Shown here piece by piece: positions 16,445-24,560 of a stretch of 64,000 nt of DNA (its first letter is position 1; every line of letters starts with the position of its first letter). The notes below the pieces were generated by a model. It did not search any database. It saw nothing but the letters and a program-made list of their open reading frames with translations, and was not told where the DNA came from. Origin of the DNA: Capnocytophaga gingivalis ATCC 33624 (GTDB taxonomy: Bacteria > Bacteroidota > Bacteroidia > Flavobacteriales > Flavobacteriaceae); contig NZ_ACLQ01000016.1 of the NCBI RefSeq assembly GCF_000174755.1, positions 62,001 to 126,000 of the forward strand. Direction: 5' to 3'. The position numbers and the translations under genes are program-made.

Positions 16445-18475
16445 TTACCATATTTTGATTCTTTCCTCAGGTTTTCTATAGAGTTTGTCACCTTCTTTTA
16501 CTTGGAAAGTCTGGTACCAAGCCTCCACGTTGGTCAGTGGGGCGAAGGCACGGAGGTAGTCAGGAGCGTGTGGGTCTGTCTTGATCTGGTTGGCAAGGTT
16601 CTGATCAGTAGTCAGGGAGCGCCATACGGTAGCCCACGCGATGAAGAAGCGTTCGTTTTGGGTGAATCCACTTATTTTTCCTACATCACCATGGTCTTTT
16701 AGGTACATTTGTAAAGCATCGAAGGCGATATTGGCACCGCCAAGGTCTGCAATATTCTCTCCATTGGTGAAGATTCCATTGACAAAGATTCCCTTGACAG
16801 GTTCATATTGGTCATATTGCTTGGCGAGGGCTTGTGTTGCTTTTTCGAAATTTGCCTTATCGGCGGGACTCCACCAGTTTTGTAGATTCCCATCAGCATC
16901 GAACTCGGCACCACTATCGTCAAATCCATGGGTTATCTCATGCCCGATGATCCCCCCGATAGCCCCAAAGTTCACGGCAGGATCTGCCTCGAAGTTGAAC
17001 ATAGGCGCTTGTAGGATGGCCGCAGGGAAGACAATCTCGTTGTAGAGCGGATTGTAGTAGGCATTGACTGTTTGTGGGGTCATGCTCCATTTGGACTTAT
17101 CCACGGGCTTGCCAACCTCGTCAAGGCTCTTTTGGTAATACCACTGGGAGATGTGTTGTAGGTTTTCGGCAAGGGAAGCCTTAGGATCTATGATGAGCTT
17201 GGAATAATCCTCCCACTTGTCAGGATATCCCACCTTCACTCCCAGTTTGTCGAGCTTGACAAGGGCTTTTTTCTTAGTTTCCTCACTCATCCAAGAGAGG
17301 TTTTTGATATGCTCCACAAAGCTCTTTCTTAGGTAGCTAATCAGGGTAAGCATCTGTTCTTTGGATTCTTTAGGGAAATATTTCTCTACATAGAGTTTGC
17401 CAAAAGCTTCTCCCAAAGATCCATCGATGACACCAAAGGCGCGCTTGGTGATGGAGCGTTGCTCTTGTTGGCCACGGAGGTACTTGTTATAAAACTCAAA
17501 GGAGAGGTTGTCGAGCTGTTCATTGAGGTTGGTGATATTGCTCAGTACCAACATATACTTGAGATAGTCCTTAAGCAAGGGCAAGTTGGCAGCATTGATG
17601 AGCTTGTCATAGTCTTTGTACAAGCGCATTTGGGAAAGGATCACCTTGTCCTCTGTCATTCCTACGTTTTTGAGCAAAGCAGGCAGGTCGAGGTTCTTGA
17701 CCAAGGCTTTGAGCTCGGTCATGGTCTGAGGGTTATAGCTTAGGTTAGGATCACGGCTTTCCTCATTGGTGAGCATGAGCTTGGCGATACTTTTCTCAAA
17801 GGCCACCTGTTTGCTTGCTTTTTCCTTAGGGTTCTTTTCACCAATGGCTTCGAATACCTGAGCTACAAAGCCTTCATACTTTTGCAAAGCCTCGGTATTG
17901 CTGGGGCTTTCCTTTTGGTAGTAGTCGCTGCCCATCCCTATGGAGAACTCACTCAGATAGGCAACATTGGTATTGGAGTCCTTCATATCGGCATAAGCAC
18001 CCCAGCTACAGATAGGGTTATTGCCTGTGAGCGTTGCCTCCTCTAAGTATTTCTGTAGATCGGCGAGGGAGGTGATAGCGTCAATCTTCTTGAGCTGTCC
18101 CTCGATAGGGGCAAGACCTTGTGCATTGCGCGTAGACCAATCGGTGTATTGGCGGAAGAGGGTTTGTATCTTTTGACCTTCAGAGCCTTCAGGATATTCT
18201 TTTTTGTTCAGGTCATCAAGAATCGAAAGACAGTTGTTTTCAGTGATTTCATCCAGCATGTAGTAGGTACCCCATGAGGTCTTATCGGCTGGAATTTTTG
18301 CTGTTTTCATCCACCCTCCATTTACATAGTTATAGAAGTCGTCTTGTGGGCGGACAAGGGTATCCATCGCCGATAGGTCAAGTCCTTTTTCTTCGACCTT
18401 GTTCTGTGCTTCCTTAGCTGGGTTGCCACAGGCAGCCACTAAGGAAAGAGAGAGAAGTAAAGAAATTTTATTCAT
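16445..18475 (-). CDS. M13 family metallopeptidase (PepO/neprilysin-like lipoprotein)
   Basis: A 676-residue zinc endopeptidase anchored as a lipoprotein (signal ends LVAACGNPAKE). M13 landmarks are in order: N-terminal DDFYNYVNGGWMKT, NAYYNPLYNEIVFPA, the zinc site IIGHEITHGFDDSGAEFD (HExxH), GENIADLGGANIAFDA with the third zinc ligand Glu, and FFIAWATVWR close to the C-terminus, which ends with an arginine/tryptophan tail. Length and motif order are typical and all catalytic residues are present. It probably cleaves short peptides in the periplasm or at the cell surface. Single-gene unit between a MITE and a repeat-filled gap. Confidence 0.94.
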   Translation of the reverse strand: MNKISLLLSLSLVAACGNPAKEAQNKVEEKGLDLSAMDTLVRPQDDFYNYVNGGWMKTAKIPADKTSWGTYYMLDEITENNCLSILDDLNKKEYPEGSEGQKIQTLFRQYTDWSTRNAQGLAPIEGQLKKIDAITSLADLQKYLEEATLTGNNPICSWGAYADMKDSNTNVAYLSEFSIGMGSDYYQKESPSNTEALQKYEGFVAQVFEAIGEKNPKEKASKQVAFEKSIAKLMLTNEESRDPNLSYNPQTMTELKALVKNLDLPALLKNVGMTEDKVILSQMRLYKDYDKLINAANLPLLKDYLKYMLVLSNITNLNEQLDNLSFEFYNKYLRGQQEQRSITKRAFGVIDGSLGEAFGKLYVEKYFPKESKEQMLTLISYLRKSFVEHIKNLSWMSEETKKKALVKLDKLGVKVGYPDKWEDYSKLIIDPKASLAENLQHISQWYYQKSLDEVGKPVDKSKWSMTPQTVNAYYNPLYNEIVFPAAILQAPMFNFEADPAVNFGAIGGIIGHEITHGFDDSGAEFDADGNLQNWWSPADKANFEKATQALAKQYDQYEPVKGIFVNGIFTNGENIADLGGANIAFDALQMYLKDHGDVGKISGFTQNERFFIAWATVWRSLTTDQNLANQIKTDPHAPDYLRAFAPLTNVEAWYQTFQVKEGDKLYRKPEERIKIW

Positions 18476-18656
18476 TGTGTTTCTAATTTAGATTATAGAC
18501 TTTGTTAGATAATTAGGTAATTGGGCTTCCATTTTCAATCTTCCTTAAGTTCTCCACGCTACCGCAAGCATTTCGCTCATGCCTATCACAAGGGAGCTAT
18601 TAGCCCCCTTAAGAGAGTTCACTCTGGGTGCTGGCATTCACCGCTCACTGCTCACT

Positions 18657-19538
18657 CTAATTAGAGTATCCAAATCGGCGGAGCTGTCCTAAGTCGGAGC
18701 GCCAGTTTTTATTGACCTTCACATAGAGTTCCAGGTGGATCTGCTTGCCAAAGAATTTCTCCAAGTCATAGCGGGCTTGCGTGCCTACTCTCTTGAGGGC
18801 TTCACCGCGATGACCTATGATAATACCCTTCTGACTGTCGCGCTCTACCATGATGATACTACGGATACGAATAATCTCGTCCGTCTCGCTAAAAGTCTCT
18901 GTCTCCACCTCCACTGCATAGGGGACTTCCTTCTTGTAGTTCAGAAGGATCTTCTCACGTATAGTCTCATTGACAAAAAAGCGTTCGGGCTTATCGGTAA
19001 GCTGGTCTTTGGGATAGAAGGCAGGGGATACAGGCAGTAGCTCCAAGATACGATGAAAGAGTGGCGCTACGTTGAAGTTCTCCAAAGCTGAGATGGCATA
19101 GATCTCCCCCTTAGGAACTTGCTGTTGCCAATAGGCAACGGCTTGCTTGACAGTCTCCTCATCGGAGCGGTCTATCTTATTGATTAGCACCAAGACAGGC
19201 ACTTTTGCTTGGTTGATCTTACGGAAGAAGTCGGCATCCTTGAGTTCCTTCTCCCCTATCTCGACCATGTAGATCAGGATATCGGCATCCTCGAAGGCAT
19301 CCTTGACAAAGTCCATCATAGAGTTTTGCAACTGGTATGCTGGCTTGATGATCCCAGGAGTATCGGAGAAGACCACTTGAAAGTCGTCCCCACTGACAAT
19401 CCCAAAGATACGGTGCCGCGTGGTCTGTGCCTTGGAGGTGATGATCGAAAGTCGCTCGCCTACAAGAGCATTGAGCAAGGTAGATTTCCCCACATTGGGA
19501 TTCCCTATAATATTGACAAATCCTGCTTTATGTTCCAT
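18657..19538 (-). CDS. era: GTPase Era
   Basis: 293-residue ribosome-assembly GTPase that binds the 3' end of 16S rRNA. G1 GNPNVGKSTL, G3 DTPGI, G4 NKID and G5 SALENFNV are all present. The C-terminal KH domain shows KGIIIGHRGEALKRVG and ARYDLEKFFGKQIHLEL, then KVNKNWR. Start at ATG 19538 gives the usual N-terminus MEHKAGFVNIIGNPNVGKS. The upstream gap (19539-19613) is dispersed repeat. Single gene; no rnc or recO is adjacent in this window. Confidence 0.97.
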   Translation of the reverse strand: MEHKAGFVNIIGNPNVGKSTLLNALVGERLSIITSKAQTTRHRIFGIVSGDDFQVVFSDTPGIIKPAYQLQNSMMDFVKDAFEDADILIYMVEIGEKELKDADFFRKINQAKVPVLVLINKIDRSDEETVKQAVAYWQQQVPKGEIYAISALENFNVAPLFHRILELLPVSPAFYPKDQLTDKPERFFVNETIREKILLNYKKEVPYAVEVETETFSETDEIIRIRSIIMVERDSQKGIIIGHRGEALKRVGTQARYDLEKFFGKQIHLELYVKVNKNWRSDLGQLRRFGYSN

Positions 19539-19613
19539 TTTCTTTTAGGAGTTAGGAGGGTTAGAATAGGTAATAGTATCATTTATCATTAATCATTGAA
19601 CATTGTTCATTGA

Positions 19614-20150
19614 TTATCGTTTTCTATTGACAATCTTAACAACGGCCATGATGAGGGCACCCATCGCGACAAAGCTCAGGAGGGTAGCCCACCAGTAACT
19701 AAGGAATAAGCCCCTGAGTACCACAGCAAAGACAATAGCAAAGAGCAGCAAGGTAGCCACCTCATTGGCCATGCGTAGCTTCACTGAGCTATAGCGGGTG
19801 TGCCCCTGTTGTAGTTCCCTGAGGGTACGCCAACTCCAATAGTGGTATACTAACAAGAACACCACTCCTAAGAGCTTGATATGCATCCACCCCTGAAGGA
19901 GATATGCCCACTGTGTCGCCCACAGCATATAAGCTCCAGTGAGCACCACAATCACCAATGCTGGCACCGTGATGATATTCCACAAGCGCTCTTCCATAAA
20001 GCTATACTGCCTATGGAGGATACCTCGTTCTGGCTCACTCTTGCCCTGTAGCGCTTCTGTATGATAAATCAACAAGCGCACTATATAGAATATCCCTGCA
20101 AAATAACTAACAACAAAGATAATATGTAATGACTTGATTATTAAATACAC
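19614..20150 (-). CDS. hemJ: protoporphyrinogen oxidase HemJ-like / CopD family membrane protein
   Basis: 178 residues with four to five membrane helices. The signature LHIIFVVSYFAGIFYIVRLL followed by IYHTEA near the N-terminus and GWMHIKLLGVVFLLVYHYW in the middle match HemJ, which oxidises protoporphyrinogen IX in haem synthesis. The conserved His in helix 1 and the His/Lys pair in helix 3 are visible. That fits an organism making many c-type haems for complex III. CopD-like copper proteins share the fold, so the functional name is likely but not proven. A TAACTTTG -7 box is at 20188-20195. Confidence 0.82.
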   Translation of the reverse strand: MYLIIKSLHIIFVVSYFAGIFYIVRLLIYHTEALQGKSEPERGILHRQYSFMEERLWNIITVPALVIVVLTGAYMLWATQWAYLLQGWMHIKLLGVVFLLVYHYWSWRTLRELQQGHTRYSSVKLRMANEVATLLLFAIVFAVVLRGLFLSYWWATLLSFVAMGALIMAVVKIVNRKR

Positions 20151-20187
20151 TTTTTAAAATGTTCGATGATTTCTTACTTTCACTTTG

Positions 20188-20195
20188 CAAAGTTA
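20188..20195 (-). promoter_or_regulatory. -7 box of hemJ promoter
   Basis: TAACTTTG on the minus strand, about 38 nt before the hemJ ATG, in the divergent gap shared with the phage portal gene. Confidence 0.5.
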
Positions 20196-20288
20196 CGAAA
20201 TTATTTTAGAATATAAGCCATTAATCATCATTGATTGTTCACTAATCGTGATTCTCAGTTCTCCTCTCACTTCTCTACGTTTCTTTGC

Positions 20289-20320
20289 TTGACTTCACCC
20301 TGTGTGATATCGTACTTTTG
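20289..20320 (+). promoter_or_regulatory. promoter of the orphan portal gene
   Basis: TTG (20289-20291), 21-bp spacer, TACTTTTG (20313-20320); the ATG follows 35 nt later. It has the form of a host housekeeping promoter rather than a position inside a phage late operon. Confidence 0.65.
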
Positions 20321-20355
20321 CAACATAAGCAGTGTTAGCCAAATTATTATTTATC

Positions 20356-21591
20356 ATGTTTGATTCTCAATTTTCTTCTCTTCCTCCTTTGCAGGCGATA
20401 CAGTTTCTTCAATCAGGGAGAGACACCACAGCACCAGATCCCGCTGCGGCACGTCAGGCTCTTGATCCACGACAACACCCTGTGAATAATCCCCTCTTGC
20501 GTCGTGATAAGCGTGTCTCTACCTCCGAGGGGCTCTATACGGAGCCTGTTGCCCGTATTGCCCTGCCTTTGCAACAACTCATCATCAAGCGCTCAGTGGC
20601 TTTCCTCTTTGGCAAGCCAGTACGTTATGAGTACACCAAGGATACCCAGGAGCACGAGCAGGCTTTTGCTATACTGGAGAATATACTCGCCCAAGCCAAG
20701 GAGAACAGTCTGAACCGCCGCTTGGCACGTGCCGTGTTTTCCTATGGAGAATGTGCAGAGCTATGGCATGCCCTACCACTGGCTACCCCCTCTCTCGCCT
20801 ATGGTATCCCCTGTGCTTTCAAGCTCCGCTGTTCGCTCCTCTCCCCTGCCTTTGGCGATAGTCTATACCCCTTCTTCGATGCCGTGGGAGATATGGTCGC
20901 CTTCTCCCGCGCCTATACGGCCGACGATCCCTCTTCTTCCCTACATGGCAAGGCCGCTTACTTCGAGACCTACACTGCCGATTTTCACTATCTGTGGAAG
21001 AATACCTTAGGCGACTGGACTCTCGAAGAGGGATACCCCGTGGCCAATCCTATCGGGAAAATCCCCGTGGTATATGCCCACCAGCCTCAGCGCGAGACAC
21101 AGATAGTGGATCCTCTTATCGAACGATTGGAACACCTCTTGTCCAACTTCGCCGAAACCAACGACTACCATGCCTCGCCCAAGATTTTCGTCACCGGACA
21201 CATTCAGGGATGGAGCAAAAAGGGCGAAGCAGGTTCCATCATAGAAGGCGACAAGGATGCTTCTATGCAGTACATCTCGTGGAACAGCGCTCCCGAGTCT
21301 GTCAAGCTCGAGATGGATACCCTGCTAAGAATGATCTACACCCTCACCCAGACCCCAGACATCTCTTTCCAAAACCTCCACTCCATGGGTACCCCTTCAG
21401 GTGCTGCCCTTAAGCTCCTTTTCTTGGACGCCTCGCTCAAGGTTCAGGACAAGCGCGAAATCTTTGATGCCTATCTGGCACGCCGCCTGAGTATCCTCAA
21501 GGAATACCTCGCCCTGCTCCACATCCCACTGAGAGAGGCCGCCGCCTCCTTACAAGTAAAAGCAATGATACAACCCTTAATTAATGATTAA
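20356..21591 (+). CDS. phage portal protein (SPP1 gp6-like), orphan, probably C-terminally shortened
   Basis: 411 residues resembling the SPP1 gp6-type portal, the dodecameric ring through which phage DNA is packaged. Support: RIALPLQQLIIKRSVAFLFG followed by KPVRYEYT (the portal LFGxPV signature), LARAVFSYGECAELWHAL, KIPVVYAHQPQRE, LSNFAETNDYHASPKIFV, and the late segment TPSGAALKLLFLDASLKVQD with RRLSILKEYLALLHIPL. ATG at 20356 is preferred over an upstream alternative at 20332. It ends AMIQPLIND, where related portals usually continue with a strand and an acidic tail; the stop falls at the first base pairs of a repeat array. No terminase, capsid or tail gene is nearby. Confidence 0.78.
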   Translation: MFDSQFSSLPPLQAIQFLQSGRDTTAPDPAAARQALDPRQHPVNNPLLRRDKRVSTSEGLYTEPVARIALPLQQLIIKRSVAFLFGKPVRYEYTKDTQEHEQAFAILENILAQAKENSLNRRLARAVFSYGECAELWHALPLATPSLAYGIPCAFKLRCSLLSPAFGDSLYPFFDAVGDMVAFSRAYTADDPSSSLHGKAAYFETYTADFHYLWKNTLGDWTLEEGYPVANPIGKIPVVYAHQPQRETQIVDPLIERLEHLLSNFAETNDYHASPKIFVTGHIQGWSKKGEAGSIIEGDKDASMQYISWNSAPESVKLEMDTLLRMIYTLTQTPDISFQNLHSMGTPSGAALKLLFLDASLKVQDKREIFDAYLARRLSILKEYLALLHIPLREAAASLQVKAMIQPLIND

Positions 21592-21673
21592 TGATCAATG
21601 AATAATTAATCATTGAACATTAACCATTGAACATTAATCATTGAACATTAATCATTGAACATTAATCATTAAA
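21592..21673. repeat. 14-bp tandem repeat array (CATTGAACATTAAT)
   Basis: Four consecutive copies at 21611-21666 (the first ends in AAC), preceded by related ATTAATGATTAATGATC words and followed by a partial copy that runs into the ATG of the next gene. It fills the whole portal-holin gap, so copy number sets the spacing in front of the holin-like gene. Confidence 0.85.
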
Positions 21674-21674
21674 A

Positions 21675-22199
21675 ATGAAACGTATCGCTATTTTTCTTAC
21701 TCCTTTAGTACTTTTGTATGCCTATGATAAGCAGATAGCCCTACGGGATAGGCTGTACTATCTATGGCATACCCTTTCGACTTGCGCCCCCATAGTGGTG
21801 CTCACTAACTATTTTTATGCATGGCAACAGACCCATCAGGCTTTTATCATCGCCTTAGTGGTAGCCCTCTCGGTCAATCTCGTCATTGGGGCACTCTACC
21901 ATATACGTAACCACTCTTTCTCTTGGAGAGCACTCTTGATCAAAAACGCTCAGATGCTTGGAGTTGTCGCCGCTGTATATCTCCTCTTAGACCTCTTGAA
22001 AGTCCCCTTGAGAGAAACCTCCACCGGCGAAGTCTTCGAAAGCACCCTACAGATGATGACCTTGCTATACCCAGTGAGCAAGGCCATCAAGAACATCTTT
22101 GTACTCACTCATGGCAAGTATCCTCCCTCTTGGGTGATCAAAGCATTGTATAACTACGAAAAAGAAGGAAAACTCAAGGAGTTCTTTGTCAATGAATAG
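21675..22199 (+). CDS. phage holin-like small membrane protein
   Basis: 174 residues with about four hydrophobic helices: residues 5-16, about 35-50 (APIVVLTNYFYAW), 57-75 (FIIALVVALSVNLVIGALY) and 95-110 (MLGVVAAVYLLLDLL). A charged C-terminal tail follows (YNYEKEGKLKEFF). This shape, and the position behind a portal gene, fit the phage holin family of Bacteroidetes prophages, but similarity was judged by eye. No endolysin gene is next to it. It is separated from the portal by the 14-bp repeats and followed by an unrelated porin, so only this pair remains of any phage. Confidence 0.5.
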   Translation: MKRIAIFLTPLVLLYAYDKQIALRDRLYYLWHTLSTCAPIVVLTNYFYAWQQTHQAFIIALVVALSVNLVIGALYHIRNHSFSWRALLIKNAQMLGVVAAVYLLLDLLKVPLRETSTGEVFESTLQMMTLLYPVSKAIKNIFVLTHGKYPPSWVIKALYNYEKEGKLKEFFVNE

Positions 22200-22278
22200 T
22201 GTCAATGATTTATATCCTCTACAGAAAAAAATAGGAATAAAAACTCAAAAAAATTTTCTTATCTTAGAAAAAAAGTTA

Positions 22279-22286
22279 TACCTTTG
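22279..22286 (+). promoter_or_regulatory. -7 box of porin promoter
   Basis: TACCTTTG 31 nt before the porin ATG; no clear TTG at the expected distance. Confidence 0.5.
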
Positions 22287-22317
22287 TGAGGAAAAACAAC
22301 TCTTAAAATAAAATGCT

Positions 22318-23586
22318 ATGATAAAAAAGCTACTACTCCTTAGTCTCTTTTGCCCTACCCTGATGTGGGGACAGGAATATCTGCGTAAGAACCTCAACGA
22401 GGAAGGCTCCACCTATATCAAGGCCAGTCTCTCGGCCACCTTCTGGGCAAGATACTACGAAGCAAACCCTCACACACAGATCAATGGTACTGAGGTGAGC
22501 CGTGTCACTGACTTCTCGGTACGCCGCTTACGTATCAATGTACAAGGACAACTCACCCCTAAGCTCTATGTATATGGGCTCTTCGGGGGGAACAACTACA
22601 ACTTCACCAGCAAGAATGAGGATCGTATAGGTATCCTTGACCTCTATGCGGACTATCAGCTGCTCCCTGAGCTAACTCTTGGATTGGGAAAATTCGGATG
22701 GAATGGTAGCCGCAACGCTATGAAAGCCAGTGGTAGTATGATGGGATTGGATGCTCCTAGCTTCCCGCTCTTCACCGTGAACAAAAACGATGATGCCGTC
22801 CGTAGCCTCGGTGCTTTCGCTAAGGGACAGATACAACAACTCAGCTATGTCTTTACCATCAAAAGCCCATACACCGTAACTACTGAACCTAAGGAAGGGG
22901 TAGTGGATTATGCCAAAAATGCTCCTCATAAACAATATTCTGCCCACCTAAAGTATGATTTTTGGGAATTGGAAAGCAACAAAACTCCTTATACAGCAGG
23001 TACTTATGTAGGAAAGAAAAAGGTACTAAACCTCGCCCTAGGGGGTGTATACCAAAAGGATATGATGAGTGAACTCCAAAATAGTGTAGTTAAGTACTAC
23101 GATTATAAGAATTTCTCCGCCGAACTCTTCCTCGATACCCCTCTTTCCGAATGCAACGATGCTATTACCATCAATGCAGGCTACTATTATACTGATTTCG
23201 GCCGTGACCATATCCGATACATAGGCAATAACAACGGAAGCCCCTCGATCATGAAAGTCTCTTCCAACGAATACCTCAATGGTGCAGGAGCCGCCTATCC
23301 TATGATGGGATCAGGTAGCACCTATACCCTCTTAGCAGGCTACCTTTTTGGCAAAAGTGAAAAATTCGATGCCCGTATACAGCCCAATATCAGTGTACAA
23401 TACTCCAAATTCCATGGGCTTAACGACGCTATGGTAGCCTATGACCTCGGTGCCAATATCTTCTTCAAAGGTCATAGCAACAAGCTCAGCTTCTGCTACC
23501 AAAACCGCCCTATCTATAACCAACAGAAAGAAGTGGCCATGCGCAAGGGAGCCTTTATTGTTCAATATCATATTGTCTTGAACTAA
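22318..23586 (+). CDS. outer-membrane porin (phosphate-selective porin O/P-like)
   Basis: 422 residues with signal MIKKLLLLSLFCPTLMWGQ. The body has alternating aromatic beta-strand patterns of a 16-strand barrel: SLSATFWARYYEANP, VRRLRINVQGQLTPKLYVYG, ILDLYADYQLLPELTLGLGKF. The C-terminal strand is KGAFIVQYHIVLN. The pattern of short turns and GxKFGWNG-type loops fits the OprO/OprP-like family used in Bacteroidetes for anion or general small-solute uptake; substrate is not readable. Single gene with its own promoter and terminator. Confidence 0.8.
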   Translation: MIKKLLLLSLFCPTLMWGQEYLRKNLNEEGSTYIKASLSATFWARYYEANPHTQINGTEVSRVTDFSVRRLRINVQGQLTPKLYVYGLFGGNNYNFTSKNEDRIGILDLYADYQLLPELTLGLGKFGWNGSRNAMKASGSMMGLDAPSFPLFTVNKNDDAVRSLGAFAKGQIQQLSYVFTIKSPYTVTTEPKEGVVDYAKNAPHKQYSAHLKYDFWELESNKTPYTAGTYVGKKKVLNLALGGVYQKDMMSELQNSVVKYYDYKNFSAELFLDTPLSECNDAITINAGYYYTDFGRDHIRYIGNNNGSPSIMKVSSNEYLNGAGAAYPMMGSGSTYTLLAGYLFGKSEKFDARIQPNISVQYSKFHGLNDAMVAYDLGANIFFKGHSNKLSFCYQNRPIYNQQKEVAMRKGAFIVQYHIVLN

Positions 23587-23615
23587 TACAGCTAAAAGAC
23601 AACTAAAGTAGAGAA

Positions 23616-23648
23616 AATAGGCTATCCGAAACGGATAGCCTATTTGTT
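23616..23648. terminator. bidirectional terminator after the porin gene
   Basis: AATAGGCTATCCG, loop AAA, CGGATAGCCTATT: a perfect 13-bp stem between two convergent genes (porin ends 23586, lipoprotein ends 23679). The stem core GGCTATCCG is shared with the act operon terminator at 3811-3841. Confidence 0.85.
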
Positions 23649-23678
23649 ATTAAGGATGCATTTTTAAGAAAGACTTTT

Positions 23679-24158
23679 TTACAAATCAATTATAAAATAC
23701 CTACTGCCAAGTACAAAAGTAGCTTTGCCATCATTCACCATAAGTTCTTGTACTTCATACACCTCTCCACATTCGTTTTCTTGAGAAGCGCCTTTTATTA
23801 GTATTGTATAGGTTTTTGTCCTATTTTTCAACAGAAGGGTTTCACCGCTATTATCTTTAAAAAAATCCCTTGGAAGAGTACCACCATCCAACATAATGTC
23901 GTTTGCATTATAACCTTCTATCCAAGACAACCCTTTTTTTATGGAAGATATATGCTGCTCTCTTTTGTCCCTTATCTTTAGGAAAATAGCATTGTCATCT
24001 ATCTCCCCTTGTTTGAAAAAAGAGGAATATTCTGGAGAATTCTCCTTGACCCTGATATATAGTTTATAAGGCCCCATGTCACATGGATCTGAATCCTTTT
24101 TGTAACTACAATTACAAAAGGAAATCACTAAAAGAAATAATATAAAAAACTTTTTCAT
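23679..24158 (-). CDS. putative lipoprotein, unknown function
   Basis: 159 residues; signal MKKFFILFLLVISFCNC with lipobox Cys-17 (or Cys-15). The body begins with a short cysteine loop (SDPCDMGPYKLYIRVKE) and ends in strands (KATFVLGSRYFIIDL). I recognise no family. The nearest -7 box (TACCTTTG, 24360-24367) lies about 200 nt upstream, which gives a long leader containing an 8-bp hairpin at 24251-24271. Confidence 0.65.
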   Translation of the reverse strand: MKKFFILFLLVISFCNCSYKKDSDPCDMGPYKLYIRVKENSPEYSSFFKQGEIDDNAIFLKIRDKREQHISSIKKGLSWIEGYNANDIMLDGGTLPRDFFKDNSGETLLLKNRTKTYTILIKGASQENECGEVYEVQELMVNDGKATFVLGSRYFIIDL

Positions 24159-24467
24159 AACTAATAGATATTATTGATTATTCTAAGTATATAGGTATTT
24201 TCTCTCTTTGTATGTCCTTACTGAAAAGTACATTCTTCCCATAGATATAGAATTAGGGAAGAACCCTAATTAGAAAAGTATATACTCCTTTTTGTAGTTC
24301 TGTAGCTGTTAGTAGAGTTTCCTTTTTCTTAAAGAAAATCAATCTTCACTATTTGGCTACAAAGGTAGTCCTTTTTTAGAAATATTCAAAATAATTTATG
24401 TTAAAAATATTATCTTCCTGAGCGAAAAAATGATTCTTTTCTTTTTGGTAGAAAAAAAGGAATTTTG

Positions 24468-24475
24468 TACCTTTG
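24468..24475 (+). promoter_or_regulatory. -7 box of hydroxyacid dehydrogenase promoter
   Basis: TACCTTTG about 86 nt upstream of the ATG at 24561; the resulting leader of about 80 nt contains a GGGGC/GCCCC stem. Confidence 0.6.
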
Positions 24476-24500
24476 CCTTTAATTATGCCCTAAATAACAT

Positions 24501-24547
24501 AGGGGCGAAAAATTCTCTGAGAGTTCGCTCTTTTGGACTTTGCCCCC
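24501..24547 (+). promoter_or_regulatory. structured 5' leader upstream of hydroxyacid dehydrogenase
   Basis: GGGGCGAAA and TTTGCCCC, about 27 nt apart, can pair around an inner CTC-TGA-GAG hairpin, ending just before the ATG and a poly-A stretch. It could regulate translation. I do not recognise a known riboswitch class. Confidence 0.35.
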
Positions 24548-24560
24548 AAAAAAAGATTGT

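Larger units (their letters stand above)
24159..24560. other. 402-bp divergent intergenic region
   Basis: No coding frame. It holds, leftward, TACCTTTG at 24360-24367 for the lipoprotein gene and a perfect hairpin AATTAGGG-AAGAA-CCCTAATT (24251-24271) in its leader. Rightward it holds TACCTTTG at 24468-24475 for the hydroxyacid dehydrogenase gene and its structured leader (24496-24547). Confidence 0.6.

Noticed and set aside
21611-21673. CRISPR-like array
   Set aside because: 14-bp units are contiguous with no spacers and no cas genes are present; a simple tandem repeat.
24496-24560. Known riboswitch (TPP, SAM, glycine or cobalamin)
   Set aside because: The conserved cores I know for these classes are not present.
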